Shown piece after piece: positions 51,683-61,132 of a stretch of 64,000 bases of DNA. Every line of letters starts with the position of its first letter. The stretch's first letter is position 1. A model generated the notes under the pieces. It was not told the DNA's origin and did not search any database. It saw only the letters and a list, made by a program, of their open reading frames with translations. Both the position numbers and the translations under genes were made by a program. The stretch comes from CAIVVT01 sp052145115 (GTDB taxonomy: Bacteria > Acidobacteriota > Terriglobia > Bryobacterales > Bryobacteraceae), in the NCBI GenBank assembly GCA_052145115.1, contig JBKQPG010000044.1, positions 1 to 64,000 of the forward strand. The letters run 5' to 3'.

Positions 51683-54175
51683 TCACTCCACCTGGCGGTA
51701 CACCAGGTTCACCACCCCCGGCCGCTCGCGGATTGTCACCGCGAGTCCCGGGTCCATCATCTCGCGGCCGGTGTGCCACGTCTCCTTTTGAGAATCGAGG
51801 TCGCGCACGGCGTAGCGCGAGGACGGATCCAGCCCGCGCAGCCGGAATTGCGCCGTTTCAAACGGGCTCTCCGGCCGCCGGAAGGCCTGCACCATGCCCC
51901 TCTTCTCAACGGGCGAGTCGAACTGCCACGCCAGCCACGCTGACTGCTCGGTGCTGTACGGCGTCAGCGGATAATAGTCGCCGTAATACAGTTGCGCCAC
52001 TTCGCGCCACTGCCCCAGCAGACGCTGGATCCGGGCCGAGTCCGTCTCCACCCGTTCCACGTCCAGGCCGATGCCCACCGCCGGCGTCATCTGGCTCCAG
52101 AAGATGTACGGGTCCAGCGAATTGAAGCCAGTGCCGAAATACGGCACCCACATCGCCAGACCGTAAGTGAACTGCTGCATCGACGCCGGCACGTAGGCGA
52201 AATCGCTGCGCCACAGCGGTACCGCGCGGCGCAGCGTCTCCAAGTCCAGCCGCCGCCCGCCCGAGGCGCAGGTGTCGATCAGCATCTTCGGGAAGCGCCG
52301 CCGCAGCTCGTCCCAATACGCCAAGTACCCCATCACGTGTTGCATCTCCGTGATGCCCTGCCGGTCCACGGCGTCGTGAGCGCGCCACAGTCCCAGGGGC
52401 TCGAAATTGAAGTCCTGCCGGTACAGGTCGATGCCCTGCTGGGCGATGATTTTGCTGACGTGCTCCGTTAGCCACTGCCGCGCCTGCGGGTTGCCCAGGA
52501 ACAGCAGCTTGTCGTGATCCTCCTGGCCGATCAGCCACTCCGGGTGCTGCTCCCACAGCCATGAGCCCTTGGTCACGCGCTCCGGCTCGAACCATACAAT
52601 CGTCTTCACGCCGCCCTGGTGCGCGGCCGCCGAAATGGGCGTGAATCCGTGCGGGAAGCGGCCTGGATCGGGATCCCACGTGCCCGTGTTCCACCAGCCT
52701 TTTTGGAATGCGTACCAGCCCGCGTCCATCCACCAGTAGTCGATCTTGACGCCGGTCTTGAGCATGCGCGCCAGGTAGTCCAACTGGTTCTCTTCGGTGG
52801 CGTCCTGCATCTCGATGGTCTCGCGGCCCGTGCCCCCGGCGATCTGCGGCGGCGGCAGCCGGCCGCCCGGCCGCGGCAGATTGTCGGCGATCATCCAGCG
52901 CCGCCACACGTTCTGCGCGGCCGTCCAGTCGCCCTCCCAAAATTGCAGCGCCACCAGCGGCGTGCGCACTTCTTCGCCCGCGAGCAGCCGGAAATGCGTC
53001 AGCTCCTGCCCCGCCGTCACCCGCACGCCGCGCTGTTTATCGCGCGCAAACTGGGCCGCCCACTGCCCCGGCCAGCCCAAACCGATAATGATTCCCTGCC
53101 CCGGCCATTCCAGATTGAAGTAGCACATCGGGCCGTCGGTCGGCCGCCCGCCCACGGAGGCCAGCCGCTGCGACTGGCCCGCCCCAAGCACCGTCGTCAG
53201 CGGCTGGAAATCGGTTGGCGAATACGGGCTGCCCGTAGAGTGATGCAACACGAACTCGCCCTGCCCGCCGCGTTCGAACTGCGTATCCAAAGCCTGCAGA
53301 TTCTCAATGATCGGCGTCGGCACGGCGGATGTGTTCTTCAGATACACGGTCCACTCGACCACCGGAAAATCCGAGTACTCGACGGCCACCGCGCGTACCA
53401 CCAGGCCGGTCTGCGGATCCGTGTAAGTCGCAACGTGCTCGCTGCGATTCGGGCCCAACGGCCGCGTCGTGCGCTCTATGGGCCAGTCCTTCAAAAACTC
53501 CGCCGACTCGCGCCCGTCGTAGCGGAACAAGAACGGCGCCGCGGTGGTGTACGCCCCGGCCAGCGGCCCCTGTTGCAAATCCGCCAGCCACAACCTGGTC
53601 CCGTCCTGGAGCGTCACCCGCGCCTCGGCCCAATCCGCCTGGTCCCACTCGCCCTGCCACGTCAACCCGTGCTGCCCCACTGCCTCCAGCTTCAGCTTGA
53701 ATTCGCGCGCGCCGTGCAGCTCCACCGCCACCGGCACGCCCTTAAGCCCCTCGTGCAGCACCGGCGAGCGGAACAGCTCCTGCCCATCCGTCTCCACCGT
53801 CGCCACCACGCTGCCCCGGCCGCCATTCGAGTAATACCCCAGGTCGTTGCCGTCGACGCCCGCCACGGCCTCGAAACGCGCCGCCGGCGCGGGCAGGATC
53901 ACGCTCACCTCGCCCGGAGACGGCATCGCCACACCGCGCTCGTATTTCGTCCCGGCGATGGAGAATGCGCGGTCCTTGATGCGGTTGCGCTCCAGAGTCC
54001 CGCTGCGCAGTTGCACCAGCAGGTGCGCCGGCGCAACGCCCGCATCCGCCTGGGCCAGGAATTTCGCGTTGGTCCAGCGCCGCGCGTTGTCGGCCGGCCC
54101 GGCCCCAGCCAGCACGCCGGCCAGCACCAGCGTCAGCCCGGCGAGTCTTGGGAATAAGGTGTTACGAGTGCTCAT
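51683..54175 (-). CDS. GH36-type alpha-galactosidase with N-terminal NPCBM domain, secreted
   Basis: About 830 residues from the ATG at 54175, with a signal peptide (MSTRNTLFPRLAGLTLVLAGVLAG). An NPCBM-type domain (YERGVAMPSPGEVSVIL, FEAVAGVDGNDLGYY) comes first, then a beta-rich region, then the GH36 barrel. The nucleophile lies in DLYRQDFNFEPLG near residue 585 and the acid/base in LWRSDFAYVP near 656, with DYWWMDAGWYAF near 478. It should release alpha-galactose from plant oligosaccharides or polysaccharides in the periplasm. Substrate breadth is uncertain. It lies apart from any transporter and converges with the aminotransferase gene. Confidence 0.85.
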   Translation of the reverse strand: MSTRNTLFPRLAGLTLVLAGVLAGAGPADNARRWTNAKFLAQADAGVAPAHLLVQLRSGTLERNRIKDRAFSIAGTKYERGVAMPSPGEVSVILPAPAARFEAVAGVDGNDLGYYSNGGRGSVVATVETDGQELFRSPVLHEGLKGVPVAVELHGAREFKLKLEAVGQHGLTWQGEWDQADWAEARVTLQDGTRLWLADLQQGPLAGAYTTAAPFLFRYDGRESAEFLKDWPIERTTRPLGPNRSEHVATYTDPQTGLVVRAVAVEYSDFPVVEWTVYLKNTSAVPTPIIENLQALDTQFERGGQGEFVLHHSTGSPYSPTDFQPLTTVLGAGQSQRLASVGGRPTDGPMCYFNLEWPGQGIIIGLGWPGQWAAQFARDKQRGVRVTAGQELTHFRLLAGEEVRTPLVALQFWEGDWTAAQNVWRRWMIADNLPRPGGRLPPPQIAGGTGRETIEMQDATEENQLDYLARMLKTGVKIDYWWMDAGWYAFQKGWWNTGTWDPDPGRFPHGFTPISAAAHQGGVKTIVWFEPERVTKGSWLWEQHPEWLIGQEDHDKLLFLGNPQARQWLTEHVSKIIAQQGIDLYRQDFNFEPLGLWRAHDAVDRQGITEMQHVMGYLAYWDELRRRFPKMLIDTCASGGRRLDLETLRRAVPLWRSDFAYVPASMQQFTYGLAMWVPYFGTGFNSLDPYIFWSQMTPAVGIGLDVERVETDSARIQRLLGQWREVAQLYYGDYYPLTPYSTEQSAWLAWQFDSPVEKRGMVQAFRRPESPFETAQFRLRGLDPSSRYAVRDLDSQKETWHTGREMMDPGLAVTIRERPGVVNLVYRQVE

Positions 54176-54408
54176 AAGCTGGCCGGAAGTATATCTCAAC
54201 TCACTCCGCTCCAGCGTTCATCCAGGTCGCCTTATCGCAACGGCAGGTTCAGTTGCACGATCGCCGCGGCGTCGTGCCGATCCCAGCCAGCCTTCATCAG
54301 GCCCGAAGCCGAGTGCGCCTGCGGCTAGCGTCGGGAAATGTGCCACCACGCTGGGGTGCTGTTCCCTTGCGCGGCGGCATCCGATAATGTGAGTAGTGAG
54401 CCCACGCC

Positions 54409-55320
54409 ATGTTGCGGCATGTCTTCATCCATCTTTCTGAACACCGGCGGCTGCGGAGGTGGATGGAAACTTCGCGCCTCACCGAGAGCCTGACGCGGCG
54501 CTTCGTCGCCGGGCAGACGCTGGATGCTGCCATGAAGGTCTGCCGGAAGCTCCACGCCGAGCGGCTTTCGGCCACGATCGACCAGCTTGGCGAGAGCGTG
54601 ACCACGACCGCTGAAGCGGCCCAGTTCCGCGCCGGCATCGAGGGGATCTACCACGCCATCGCGCAAACTGGACTGCCGCTGACGGTTTCCATCAAGCTCA
54701 CACAGCTGGGCTTAAGTCTTTCCACCGAGCTGTGCCGGGCCAACACGGCGATGCTGGCGAAAATCGCCGCCGACCAGGACAGCCGGCTGGAGATCGACAT
54801 GGAGTCGAGCGAGTATGTGGACCGCACGCTGGCCATCGTCGAGGAGATAGACCAGCAGTACGGCCACGTGCGCTGCGTGCTACAGGCCTACCTCTATCGC
54901 AGTGAAGACGACCTGCGGCACATGAATCGCCTGGGCATCCCCGTCCGGCTGTGCAAGGGGGCCTACGACGAGCCGGCCGCGGTGGCCTTTCCCGAGAAGC
55001 GTGATGTTGACCGGAACTACTTGAAACTAAGCCGGTTGCTGATTGCGGAAGGGGCCTTCCCGGCGATTGCGACTCACGATCCGCAGATGATCGAGGGCAC
55101 GCTCGCCGCGGTGCGCGAGACGGGCCGCAAAGCTGAAGATTTCGAGTTCCAGATGCTGTACGGCGTGCGCCGCGACCTGCAGGCCAGCCTGGCCGCGAGA
55201 GGGTACGGCGTGCGGCTGTACGTGCCTTTCGGCGACGCCTGGTACCCGTACTTCATGCGCCGCCTGGCCGAACGCCCGGCCAACGTGATCTTCCTGGCCA
55301 AAAACCTGCTGCGGGCCTAA
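54409..55320 (+). CDS. proline dehydrogenase
   Basis: 303 residues, the size of monofunctional bacterial PRODH. The FAD barrel shows TVSIKLTQLGLSLS near residue 87, RLEIDMESSEYVD, RLCKGAYDEPAAVAFP near 183, IATHDPQMIEG, FEFQMLYGVRRDLQ near 245, and YVPFGDAWYPYFMRRLAERP near 274. It oxidises proline to pyrroline-5-carboxylate, feeding electrons to the respiratory chain from the inner face of the membrane. The matching P5C dehydrogenase gene is not in the window. It is divergent from the alpha-galactosidase. Confidence 0.92.
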   Translation: MLRHVFIHLSEHRRLRRWMETSRLTESLTRRFVAGQTLDAAMKVCRKLHAERLSATIDQLGESVTTTAEAAQFRAGIEGIYHAIAQTGLPLTVSIKLTQLGLSLSTELCRANTAMLAKIAADQDSRLEIDMESSEYVDRTLAIVEEIDQQYGHVRCVLQAYLYRSEDDLRHMNRLGIPVRLCKGAYDEPAAVAFPEKRDVDRNYLKLSRLLIAEGAFPAIATHDPQMIEGTLAAVRETGRKAEDFEFQMLYGVRRDLQASLAARGYGVRLYVPFGDAWYPYFMRRLAERPANVIFLAKNLLRA

Positions 55321-55389
55321 GTTCCGAGGCTCTCGGAAAGCCTTGGAACTTCGCGCCCCGGCATCAGTCTAAACAAGTAGCGGAGGGCA

Positions 55390-55830
55390 ATGAAGTACTG
55401 GGCGTATTTGGTAGCAAAACTGGCGGCCGTGGTGCTGTTCATGCGCGCGGTGTGGGACGGCTTGGCGTGGCTGCTTCCCGAGCCGGAGCCGTTCCTGACC
55501 CATCGGCCTACGTGGTTCGGCCAGGACTTGGCCTGGACCTCATTGATTTTATTGTACTTTCTGTTCGGCATCGGCCTGGTGTATGTGGCCGTGTGGGACC
55601 AGCGGATGCGCTGCCGGACCTGCCTGCGGCGGCTCAGAATGCCGCTCGAAAAAGGCTCCTGGAGCCGGGCGACGCTGCTCAGCCCGCCGCAAAGGGAGTC
55701 GATCTGTCCTTACGGCCACGGAACTTTAACGGAGCCCGAGGTGCATACCACCGGCCAGAAGGCGGCCGAATGGACCCCGCACGACGACGACATCTGGAAG
55801 GAATTGGAGAGCCTGGACAAGCGGAAATAG
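55390..55830 (+). CDS. small membrane protein with cysteine motif
   Basis: 146 residues. Two membrane helices lie at about residues 5-25 (YLVAKLAAVVLFMRAVWDGLAW) and 53-72 (SLILLYFLFGIGLVYVAVWD). They are followed by a soluble part with CRTCLRRLRMP and SICPYGHGTL, a pattern that could bind zinc. A charged tail ends the protein. No family recognised. It begins 69 bases after the proline dehydrogenase and may be cotranscribed. Role unknown. Confidence 0.6.
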   Translation: MKYWAYLVAKLAAVVLFMRAVWDGLAWLLPEPEPFLTHRPTWFGQDLAWTSLILLYFLFGIGLVYVAVWDQRMRCRTCLRRLRMPLEKGSWSRATLLSPPQRESICPYGHGTLTEPEVHTTGQKAAEWTPHDDDIWKELESLDKRK

Positions 55831-56313
55831 CCCTCTCGGCCGGGTCTCGATGAAATTCGGCTAAATTCGCATGAGTCCTTTAGAAAAGTGTAGATACACG
55901 GTGAAGTGCGGTTTTTGCCCAAAAAGCAGTGGTTTTTGCCACAAAGTCCTTTAGAAAACCATGATTACACAGCCTCGCAATAACACGGTGTTTTCACGGT
56001 GGAGACGCGGTGTTTTCACGGTGAAATCGTGATCGGCGCACGGTGACTCCACGGTGAAGCGGAGCGCGATTTCCACATTTTCACAGGCACGAAACCGAAT
56101 GATAGATCGACCCTGGACCTCAATCCCGAGGCGACTCCGTCCTTCCAGCCCGCCCCAATCCGAGTCCTGTCGAGCGGGCTTGGGCACTGAAAATGGGGGT
56201 TGGGTGCACTCCCTGTTTTGTTTTCTGTCTCGCGCCAGCGGCTGTGTTCAAGTGGCGTTTCGGGACAACTGGCCAACAGGTCAGAGGCCCAGGCTTATCC
56301 ACAAGTCACAGAA
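55831..56313. other. 483-base intergenic region rich in short direct repeats
   Basis: No gene is seen. The left 230 bases hold clustered short repeats (listed next), and the rest is plain GC-rich sequence ending at the stop of the TonB-dependent receptor. ORFs on either strand arise from the repeats and lack the usual codon bias. No clear terminator follows the small membrane protein gene. Confidence 0.6.
55874..56056. repeat. cluster of short direct repeats (CACGGTG, AGTCCTTTAGAAAA, GGTTTTTGCC)
   Basis: CACGGTG occurs six times exactly (55897, 55984, 55995, 56014, 56039, 56050) plus a CGCGGTG variant. AGTCCTTTAGAAAA occurs at 55874 and 55945, and GGTTTTTGCC at 55910 and 55931. The words are on one strand only and irregularly spaced, between 11 and 87 bases. 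Such density suggests a multi-site protein binding region or a degenerate repeat array. Confidence 0.6.
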
Positions 56314-59100
56314 CTAGAAGTGAAAACCTACCGTCGCGGTTAGCGCCCGCGGCGTGACGTAGTGCGTACCGCTGAATGTGGAGAGGAAGTTGTACAGCGC
56401 CTCATGGTTGGCGAGATTCACCGCCGCCAGGCGAATGCTCCACTTATATCTGTCGCCGTGGAGAAGGTTGTCATGCCCAATCGCCAGATCGAACAGGTTC
56501 TTTTGCGCGATACGCGGCGGATTGTGATCGTCGTTCTCTGTGCCTGCCGCGGGTATCGAGGTGTATTTGGAACCGTACTGAGACGCCGCGCAAAGTCCGT
56601 TCGGGCTGATCGGCGTCGTCGGCGTCGCAAAGACGCTGCCGCAATAGAGCCCGCCTTCGTACTGTTGATCCGGGGTCAGGCCGGACACGTCCACGATGGA
56701 GTCCGTCCCGTTCGGCCCGTTCGCGCAATTGCCCCCGGCGCAGGGCACCGGACCGGCCACCAGGCCGCTGTCATAGCGCCAGTTGAAGCCGATCCATGGC
56801 CCTCTCTTCCCTCCGATCTGATACTGCAGGTGGGTGGTCATGTTAAAGGCTTCATCGTGGTCGATGCGGAATACCTCGCTTCCAACCGGGGCTGAGCCGA
56901 TTCCGCTGACCTGCGGTTGAAAGAACCGCGCCGCCACGTGCGACATGACGACGAACGCCGTCAAGCCGTGGAAGTTGGGCACCGAAGTGCGAATCGCGTA
57001 ACCAGGGATCTTGGAGTTGTGCCATTCGATCGGGAATGTGATGGGCGAGTCGCCGAGCACGCTGAAGTCATAAGCCTTGTGCGTGTACTTCCAGATGTAC
57101 TCGCCGTCGACGACAAGATACCGTCCGAAAGCCTGCTCGAGGCCGGCGTGGAACTCATTGCGCCAGCCCGGGCTCAATGGCGTCGTGCTAACGCAAGGAG
57201 TGATGGTCGACCCCATGATCGCGGCGATCACAGGGTCGTTGCATCCCAGGCTCGAAAGGACCAGGTTCTCGTTAAAAGGCGTTTCGAGCACGCGGGCGTA
57301 AGAAGCGCGCAGCACGGTATTGGTTTTCTTGATGTTGTAAGCAACCCCCAACCGTGGCTCAATTTGACTTGAACTGACAATGCCATTGTACATATCGCCG
57401 CGCAGCCCGAGGCTGATACTCCAGTTGTGCGTAGTGATGACGTCCTCGATATACAGCGCCAATTCCCGGATGTCAGCGTGACCGTTGTAGGTGTACAGGC
57501 CGCTGGTTGAGTTCGGGCAGGCGTCGGATGCCGGAAGCGGCCCCGTCCTGCTCAGGTCATAGCAGGCCAGAAGAGAACTGAAGCCGGGATTCGATTGCAA
57601 CCCACCGCCGCAGGCCGACGGATCCGTCAGGCTGGGATCCAGGACTGGGCTCCCCGAAGCATCCAGACAAGGTGCGTTGAGCGTCGGATCGACAATCCCG
57701 AAGCCATCCTTTTCCGTCAGGATTGTGTCCTCGTAGTTGACTCCCACTTTGATGTTGTGGATGCCCTTCACATACGACAATGTCGCGCGTGTGCCGAGGT
57801 TTGTGAGCTTGCGATTCTGGCCAATCGTCTGGAGCTGAAGATCCGGGATGAGGTCGGAGAAAGGATCCCGGCTGGGATAGTAGTTGTACTGATCCCGGCG
57901 CACGTAGGCGCCGATGGTGAGCACGGTGTTACTGTTCAGCAAACGCGTCCAGCTCGGCGCAAGATTGAACGTTCCGATTTTCGAGCGTTGATCCGTGGGC
58001 CCGACCACCTGGCCATCGGGGCCGAGGCCGTTGCAGGCGGTCGAATAACTCAGATAATTTTGACAGACCGGCCCGGACCATGCCGTCGCGTTTTGGGCGT
58101 CGAACGAATTGGGCGTCTGGAACCAGGACCGTGTATACCCGAAATTCAGGCTGAGCGTGTCATTCGCACTCGGTTTGTAATCGAAGCGGTCCCAAAAGTT
58201 TTGCTCATTGCCGCGGTCGTGCATCACAGTGAATTCCGGCCCATCGAGGAACCGGCTGGTATCCATCCCATTGCCGGAGATGAAGTTACCCCACGACTTG
58301 CCGCCGTAGGAGAGATTGAATCCGCCGTTCACGGTCCCGAAGGAGCCATACGAGGTGGTAACTTCCCCGTGGGGCTGAGTCACGCCGAGGCCCGAACGTG
58401 TGGTCACAACAATTACGATGCTGGTCTTGTCGCCGTATTCGGCGGGGGGCGCACCTTCCATCACTTCCATCGACTGCACGGAGTCGACCGGAATCTGATT
58501 CGAGAAGACCTTGCTCTGCTGGTCCGTAATCGGCTGGCCGTCGACCGAGAAGGAGTTCTCGGCGTGATCGCCGAGTCCGTGAAAGAGACCGTTCGAGTCG
58601 GCCGCGATGCCTGGCACGCTCAAAGTCACCAGAGAGCTCAGAGATGACGATTGACTTTCGAGTGGCAGTTTGTCGAACAGGTTGCGGTCCACATCGGTGT
58701 GCGTCGTCGAAACCGTCTCCAGCAAGTCTGCTGAATCCGTGACCGTCAGCGTTGTCTTCGATGTGCCGATTTCCAAGCTGACTTTCACATCCAGTGGAAT
58801 CGCGGATCGCAGATCGACATCCTGCGTCGCGGTCTGGAATCCCGCGGCGGCGGCCGTCAAATGGTAGTTGTTATACGGCACGTTATCGAATTCGAACGCC
58901 CCTTGCCCGTCCGTCTTGACGCTTTCCTGGTAGTGGGAAACCGGGTTCAGAATACTGACCACGGCGCCCTTGACTGCCGCTCCAGATGGGTCCAAGACCG
59001 CTCCGTGGATCGTGCCCGCGGCTGAGTGGCCATAACTCAAGACGCCGCAACTTAAGGCCAGAACGACGCAGGAGAGATCCCGTAAAGCAAGCTTAATCAT
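56314..59100 (-). CDS. TonB-dependent receptor with carboxypeptidase-like N-terminal domain (Oar-like)
   Basis: 928 residues with a signal peptide (CVVLALSCGVLSYGHSAAG). A carboxypeptidase-regulatory-like domain follows (IHGAVLDPSGAAVKGAVVSI, TDGQGAFEFDNVPYNNYHL), then the plug (SFSVDGQPITDQQSKVF, SVQSMEVMEGAPPAEYGDKTSIVIVVTTRSG) and a beta-barrel ending in aromatic GFHF. This architecture is frequent in Acidobacteriota and relates to Oar of Myxococcus. It probably imports or binds large substrates such as oligosaccharides or peptides across the outer membrane using TonB. The substrate is not known. Confidence 0.88.
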   Translation of the reverse strand: MIKLALRDLSCVVLALSCGVLSYGHSAAGTIHGAVLDPSGAAVKGAVVSILNPVSHYQESVKTDGQGAFEFDNVPYNNYHLTAAAAGFQTATQDVDLRSAIPLDVKVSLEIGTSKTTLTVTDSADLLETVSTTHTDVDRNLFDKLPLESQSSSLSSLVTLSVPGIAADSNGLFHGLGDHAENSFSVDGQPITDQQSKVFSNQIPVDSVQSMEVMEGAPPAEYGDKTSIVIVVTTRSGLGVTQPHGEVTTSYGSFGTVNGGFNLSYGGKSWGNFISGNGMDTSRFLDGPEFTVMHDRGNEQNFWDRFDYKPSANDTLSLNFGYTRSWFQTPNSFDAQNATAWSGPVCQNYLSYSTACNGLGPDGQVVGPTDQRSKIGTFNLAPSWTRLLNSNTVLTIGAYVRRDQYNYYPSRDPFSDLIPDLQLQTIGQNRKLTNLGTRATLSYVKGIHNIKVGVNYEDTILTEKDGFGIVDPTLNAPCLDASGSPVLDPSLTDPSACGGGLQSNPGFSSLLACYDLSRTGPLPASDACPNSTSGLYTYNGHADIRELALYIEDVITTHNWSISLGLRGDMYNGIVSSSQIEPRLGVAYNIKKTNTVLRASYARVLETPFNENLVLSSLGCNDPVIAAIMGSTITPCVSTTPLSPGWRNEFHAGLEQAFGRYLVVDGEYIWKYTHKAYDFSVLGDSPITFPIEWHNSKIPGYAIRTSVPNFHGLTAFVVMSHVAARFFQPQVSGIGSAPVGSEVFRIDHDEAFNMTTHLQYQIGGKRGPWIGFNWRYDSGLVAGPVPCAGGNCANGPNGTDSIVDVSGLTPDQQYEGGLYCGSVFATPTTPISPNGLCAASQYGSKYTSIPAAGTENDDHNPPRIAQKNLFDLAIGHDNLLHGDRYKWSIRLAAVNLANHEALYNFLSTFSGTHYVTPRALTATVGFHF

Positions 59101-59404
59101 TCTTCGATTGTGTAGGACACTTCTAAGGACCCCTCGAAAAATCCGATCGATGGGCGAGTGGCGGCGGTAGGAGAACTATTCCTGAAGATGAGCGGACACG
59201 CTTTCACCTCACTAGAGTTCGAAGACGCAGGCCGGATCTGATTGCGATCGGGAACTCGCCCCTCGACGGCGATCCGCCACTTCCGGATTCGCTGGAAAAC
59301 TGCGCGTCCCGCTGGCGCGGTGACTCGGCTCGTTCATTGCTGGGATTCGCCCGCCTGCCGGAAATTGCTTTTGAGCAACGCCGCATACCCCTAGTCTCCA
59401 TTGA
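59101..59404. other. 304-base intergenic region, no gene
   Basis: Divergent spacer between the TonB-dependent receptor and a small membrane protein. It should hold both promoters, but I see no confident -35/-10 pair. The minus-strand ORFs in this stretch are shadows of the gene at 59405. Its right half is typical GC-rich non-coding sequence. Confidence 0.5.
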
Positions 59405-59977
59405 GTGGGCGATCTGCGCAGGGCGAGCAAGAGGCGCGCGATATCGCGCGCTGAGGACATGCGCACGCTGGCACTGGTGCTGGTGGCGTGCCTCGTGCCC
59501 GCTGTGGGAGTGACGATCGGAATCGTCGCGACCACCCAGCCAGATCTCTCGTATCTCGTTCCCATTCGTCGTGCGGAGAAGGACTCTGTTCTCCTGAGCT
59601 GGTCGAGTCTGCTGCGGGATGACGACGGTGACACCGCCCTCCGGCCGGACCTCCGCATGGGGATCGAGGTCCGTGTTCTCGGATACATGGCGGATGGTGA
59701 TCGCGTCCCGCGCGAGGGAGAGTGGGTGCGGGAGTTCTGCCTGCTCCCAGACACGGGGAATTTGCTCCGTTCGTCTCACCGCTACACTGACCAGATGATC
59801 GCAGTGCATCTCGATGACGGCATCCGCATCCGGTATTCCTCCAAGGAATTGGTCTGGGCATGGGGATCGCTGCAGGCTCTGCAAGAGGTTGCGGGCGATG
59901 CCAGACCGCTCTACACTCTGGATCGAGCGCACGCTCAGCCTGCTGAAAAGGCGGAGATCCGGAAGTATTTCCATTAG
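59405..59977 (+). CDS. hypothetical membrane-anchored protein
   Basis: About 190 residues from a GTG at 59405; an ATG at 59459 would place the membrane helix at the very N-terminus. A single helix (TLALVLVACLVPAVGVTIGIV) follows a basic segment (LRRASKRRAISRAEDMR), so the C-terminal 145 residues should be periplasmic. That part is strand-rich (SYLVPIRRAEKDSVLLSWSSLL, RTGIEVRVLGYMADGDRVPR-like) with no recognisable domain. It may be an envelope sensor or assembly factor; no evidence links it to neighbours. Divergent from the TonB receptor and convergent with the LytTR regulator. Confidence 0.55.
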   Translation: MGDLRRASKRRAISRAEDMRTLALVLVACLVPAVGVTIGIVATTQPDLSYLVPIRRAEKDSVLLSWSSLLRDDDGDTALRPDLRMGIEVRVLGYMADGDRVPREGEWVREFCLLPDTGNLLRSSHRYTDQMIAVHLDDGIRIRYSSKELVWAWGSLQALQEVAGDARPLYTLDRAHAQPAEKAEIRKYFH

Positions 59978-60058
59978 CGCAAATGCCAGTCGCAGTTCGC
60001 TCGCGGGAACGCTCCGGGGTGATGCGTACCGTCAGGCGAACATGGCTCGTGTGGCTCC

Positions 60059-60808
60059 TCACCAGTGCAGCAGCTCGCGAATGCTCCGGGCCTGCCTTTT
60101 GCTGACAATGAACTGCTGGTCGTTATTGAGCGTGACCAGCCATCGCTGGCTGCTGAGAGCGCTCATCTTGCGGACATGATCTACGTTGACGAGGGCGTTG
60201 CGGTGGATTCTACGAAAGCTCGTGGATTGGAGACGCGGCTCGATCGCCTTCAGTGTTTGCGTAGCCATGTACTTCTTCTTGGCAGTGAAGATCCAAATCA
60301 GGTCGCCATCGGCCTGGAAGGCGAGGATCTCGCCGGCGCTCAAAAGAAAATACTCTTCCCCCACTTTGCCCACTATCTTCCGGCTGAGGGGCCCTTCCAG
60401 AGGGCCGGCAATCTCCTGAAGTTGCGCCAGTCTCTCCGCGGCTCCTTGGCCGTTTAGGCGCGCCGCCCGTTCGATGGCCTCAGTCAGGCGCTCCCGCCGG
60501 ACGGGTTTGAGCAGATAATCGATGGCGCCGGCTTCGAAGGCTTCGAGGGCGTACTTGTCATAGGCCGTGACAATGACTACGACCGGAATGTGGGTGCCGC
60601 ACTGGATCGAGCGGATGACGTCGAGGCCGCTCATCACAGGCATCTGAAGGTCGAGCAGAACGAGATCCGGACGCTTGGCAAAGATCTCGTCCACGGCAGC
60701 AGCGCCGGTGTCCGCCTCACCGACAATCTCGATGTTGTCTAGGGATTCGAGCTCCTCGCGCAGAACCCGGCGGGCAAACGGTTCATCATCAACGATGAGC
60801 GTTTTCAA
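60059..60808 (-). CDS. LytTR family response regulator
   Basis: About 249 residues from a TTG at 60808, the reading that gives KTLIVDDEPFARRVLREEL directly at the N-terminus. A TTG at 60814 or upstream GTG codons are alternatives, and no ATG fits well. The receiver has the phospho-Asp in LVLLDLQMPVMSGLDVI near residue 55, the Thr in VVIVTAYDKYALEAF, and Lys in DYLLKPVRRERL near 105. A C-terminal LytTR DNA-binding domain follows (LQSTSFRRIHRNALVNVDHV, VSKRQARSIRELL). A partner LytS-type kinase is not adjacent. It probably controls cell-surface genes through a transcript starting elsewhere. Confidence 0.85.
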   Translation of the reverse strand: MKTLIVDDEPFARRVLREELESLDNIEIVGEADTGAAAVDEIFAKRPDLVLLDLQMPVMSGLDVIRSIQCGTHIPVVVIVTAYDKYALEAFEAGAIDYLLKPVRRERLTEAIERAARLNGQGAAERLAQLQEIAGPLEGPLSRKIVGKVGEEYFLLSAGEILAFQADGDLIWIFTAKKKYMATQTLKAIEPRLQSTSFRRIHRNALVNVDHVRKMSALSSQRWLVTLNNDQQFIVSKRQARSIRELLHW

Positions 60809-61132
60809 GGGCAAGGGGGAGCCCCACGGCTCAGATACTCTTAGCACGCCGGCGCCAGAACGCCGTAGGGATTTCAGATGAGCGGGCAGCGGGAGAAGGC
60901 GAGCGGCCTGGAACTGGCACCAAGCGGACCTTGCAATTCCCTGCGCGGCCTCTGAAAAGGCGTGGCGAGGTGTGGCAACGGAATCAGGGGCGCGTTCAAT
61001 CCACTTTGGTGACACCATCGGCCGAATTGGCTGCAACGATGAACCCCTTGCCGTAGCATGCCGGCAGGTGGCTGCGGATATTGCAGAGTGCGATGCCGCC
61101 GGGCGCCGAGAGTTTGCGGATTACAATGGAGC
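60809..61132. other. 324-base intergenic region, no confident gene
   Basis: Spacer between the LytTR gene and a DUF5995 gene. A minus-strand frame at 60996-61226 ends with a readable stretch but runs into the DUF5995 gene and lacks typical codon bias, so I do not call it. No terminator or RNA gene is seen. Promoters for both flanking genes should lie here. Confidence 0.45.

Noticed and set aside
55874..56056. CRISPR array
   Set aside because: Repeats are 7-14 bases, irregularly spaced and of several kinds, with no equal-length spacers or cas genes.
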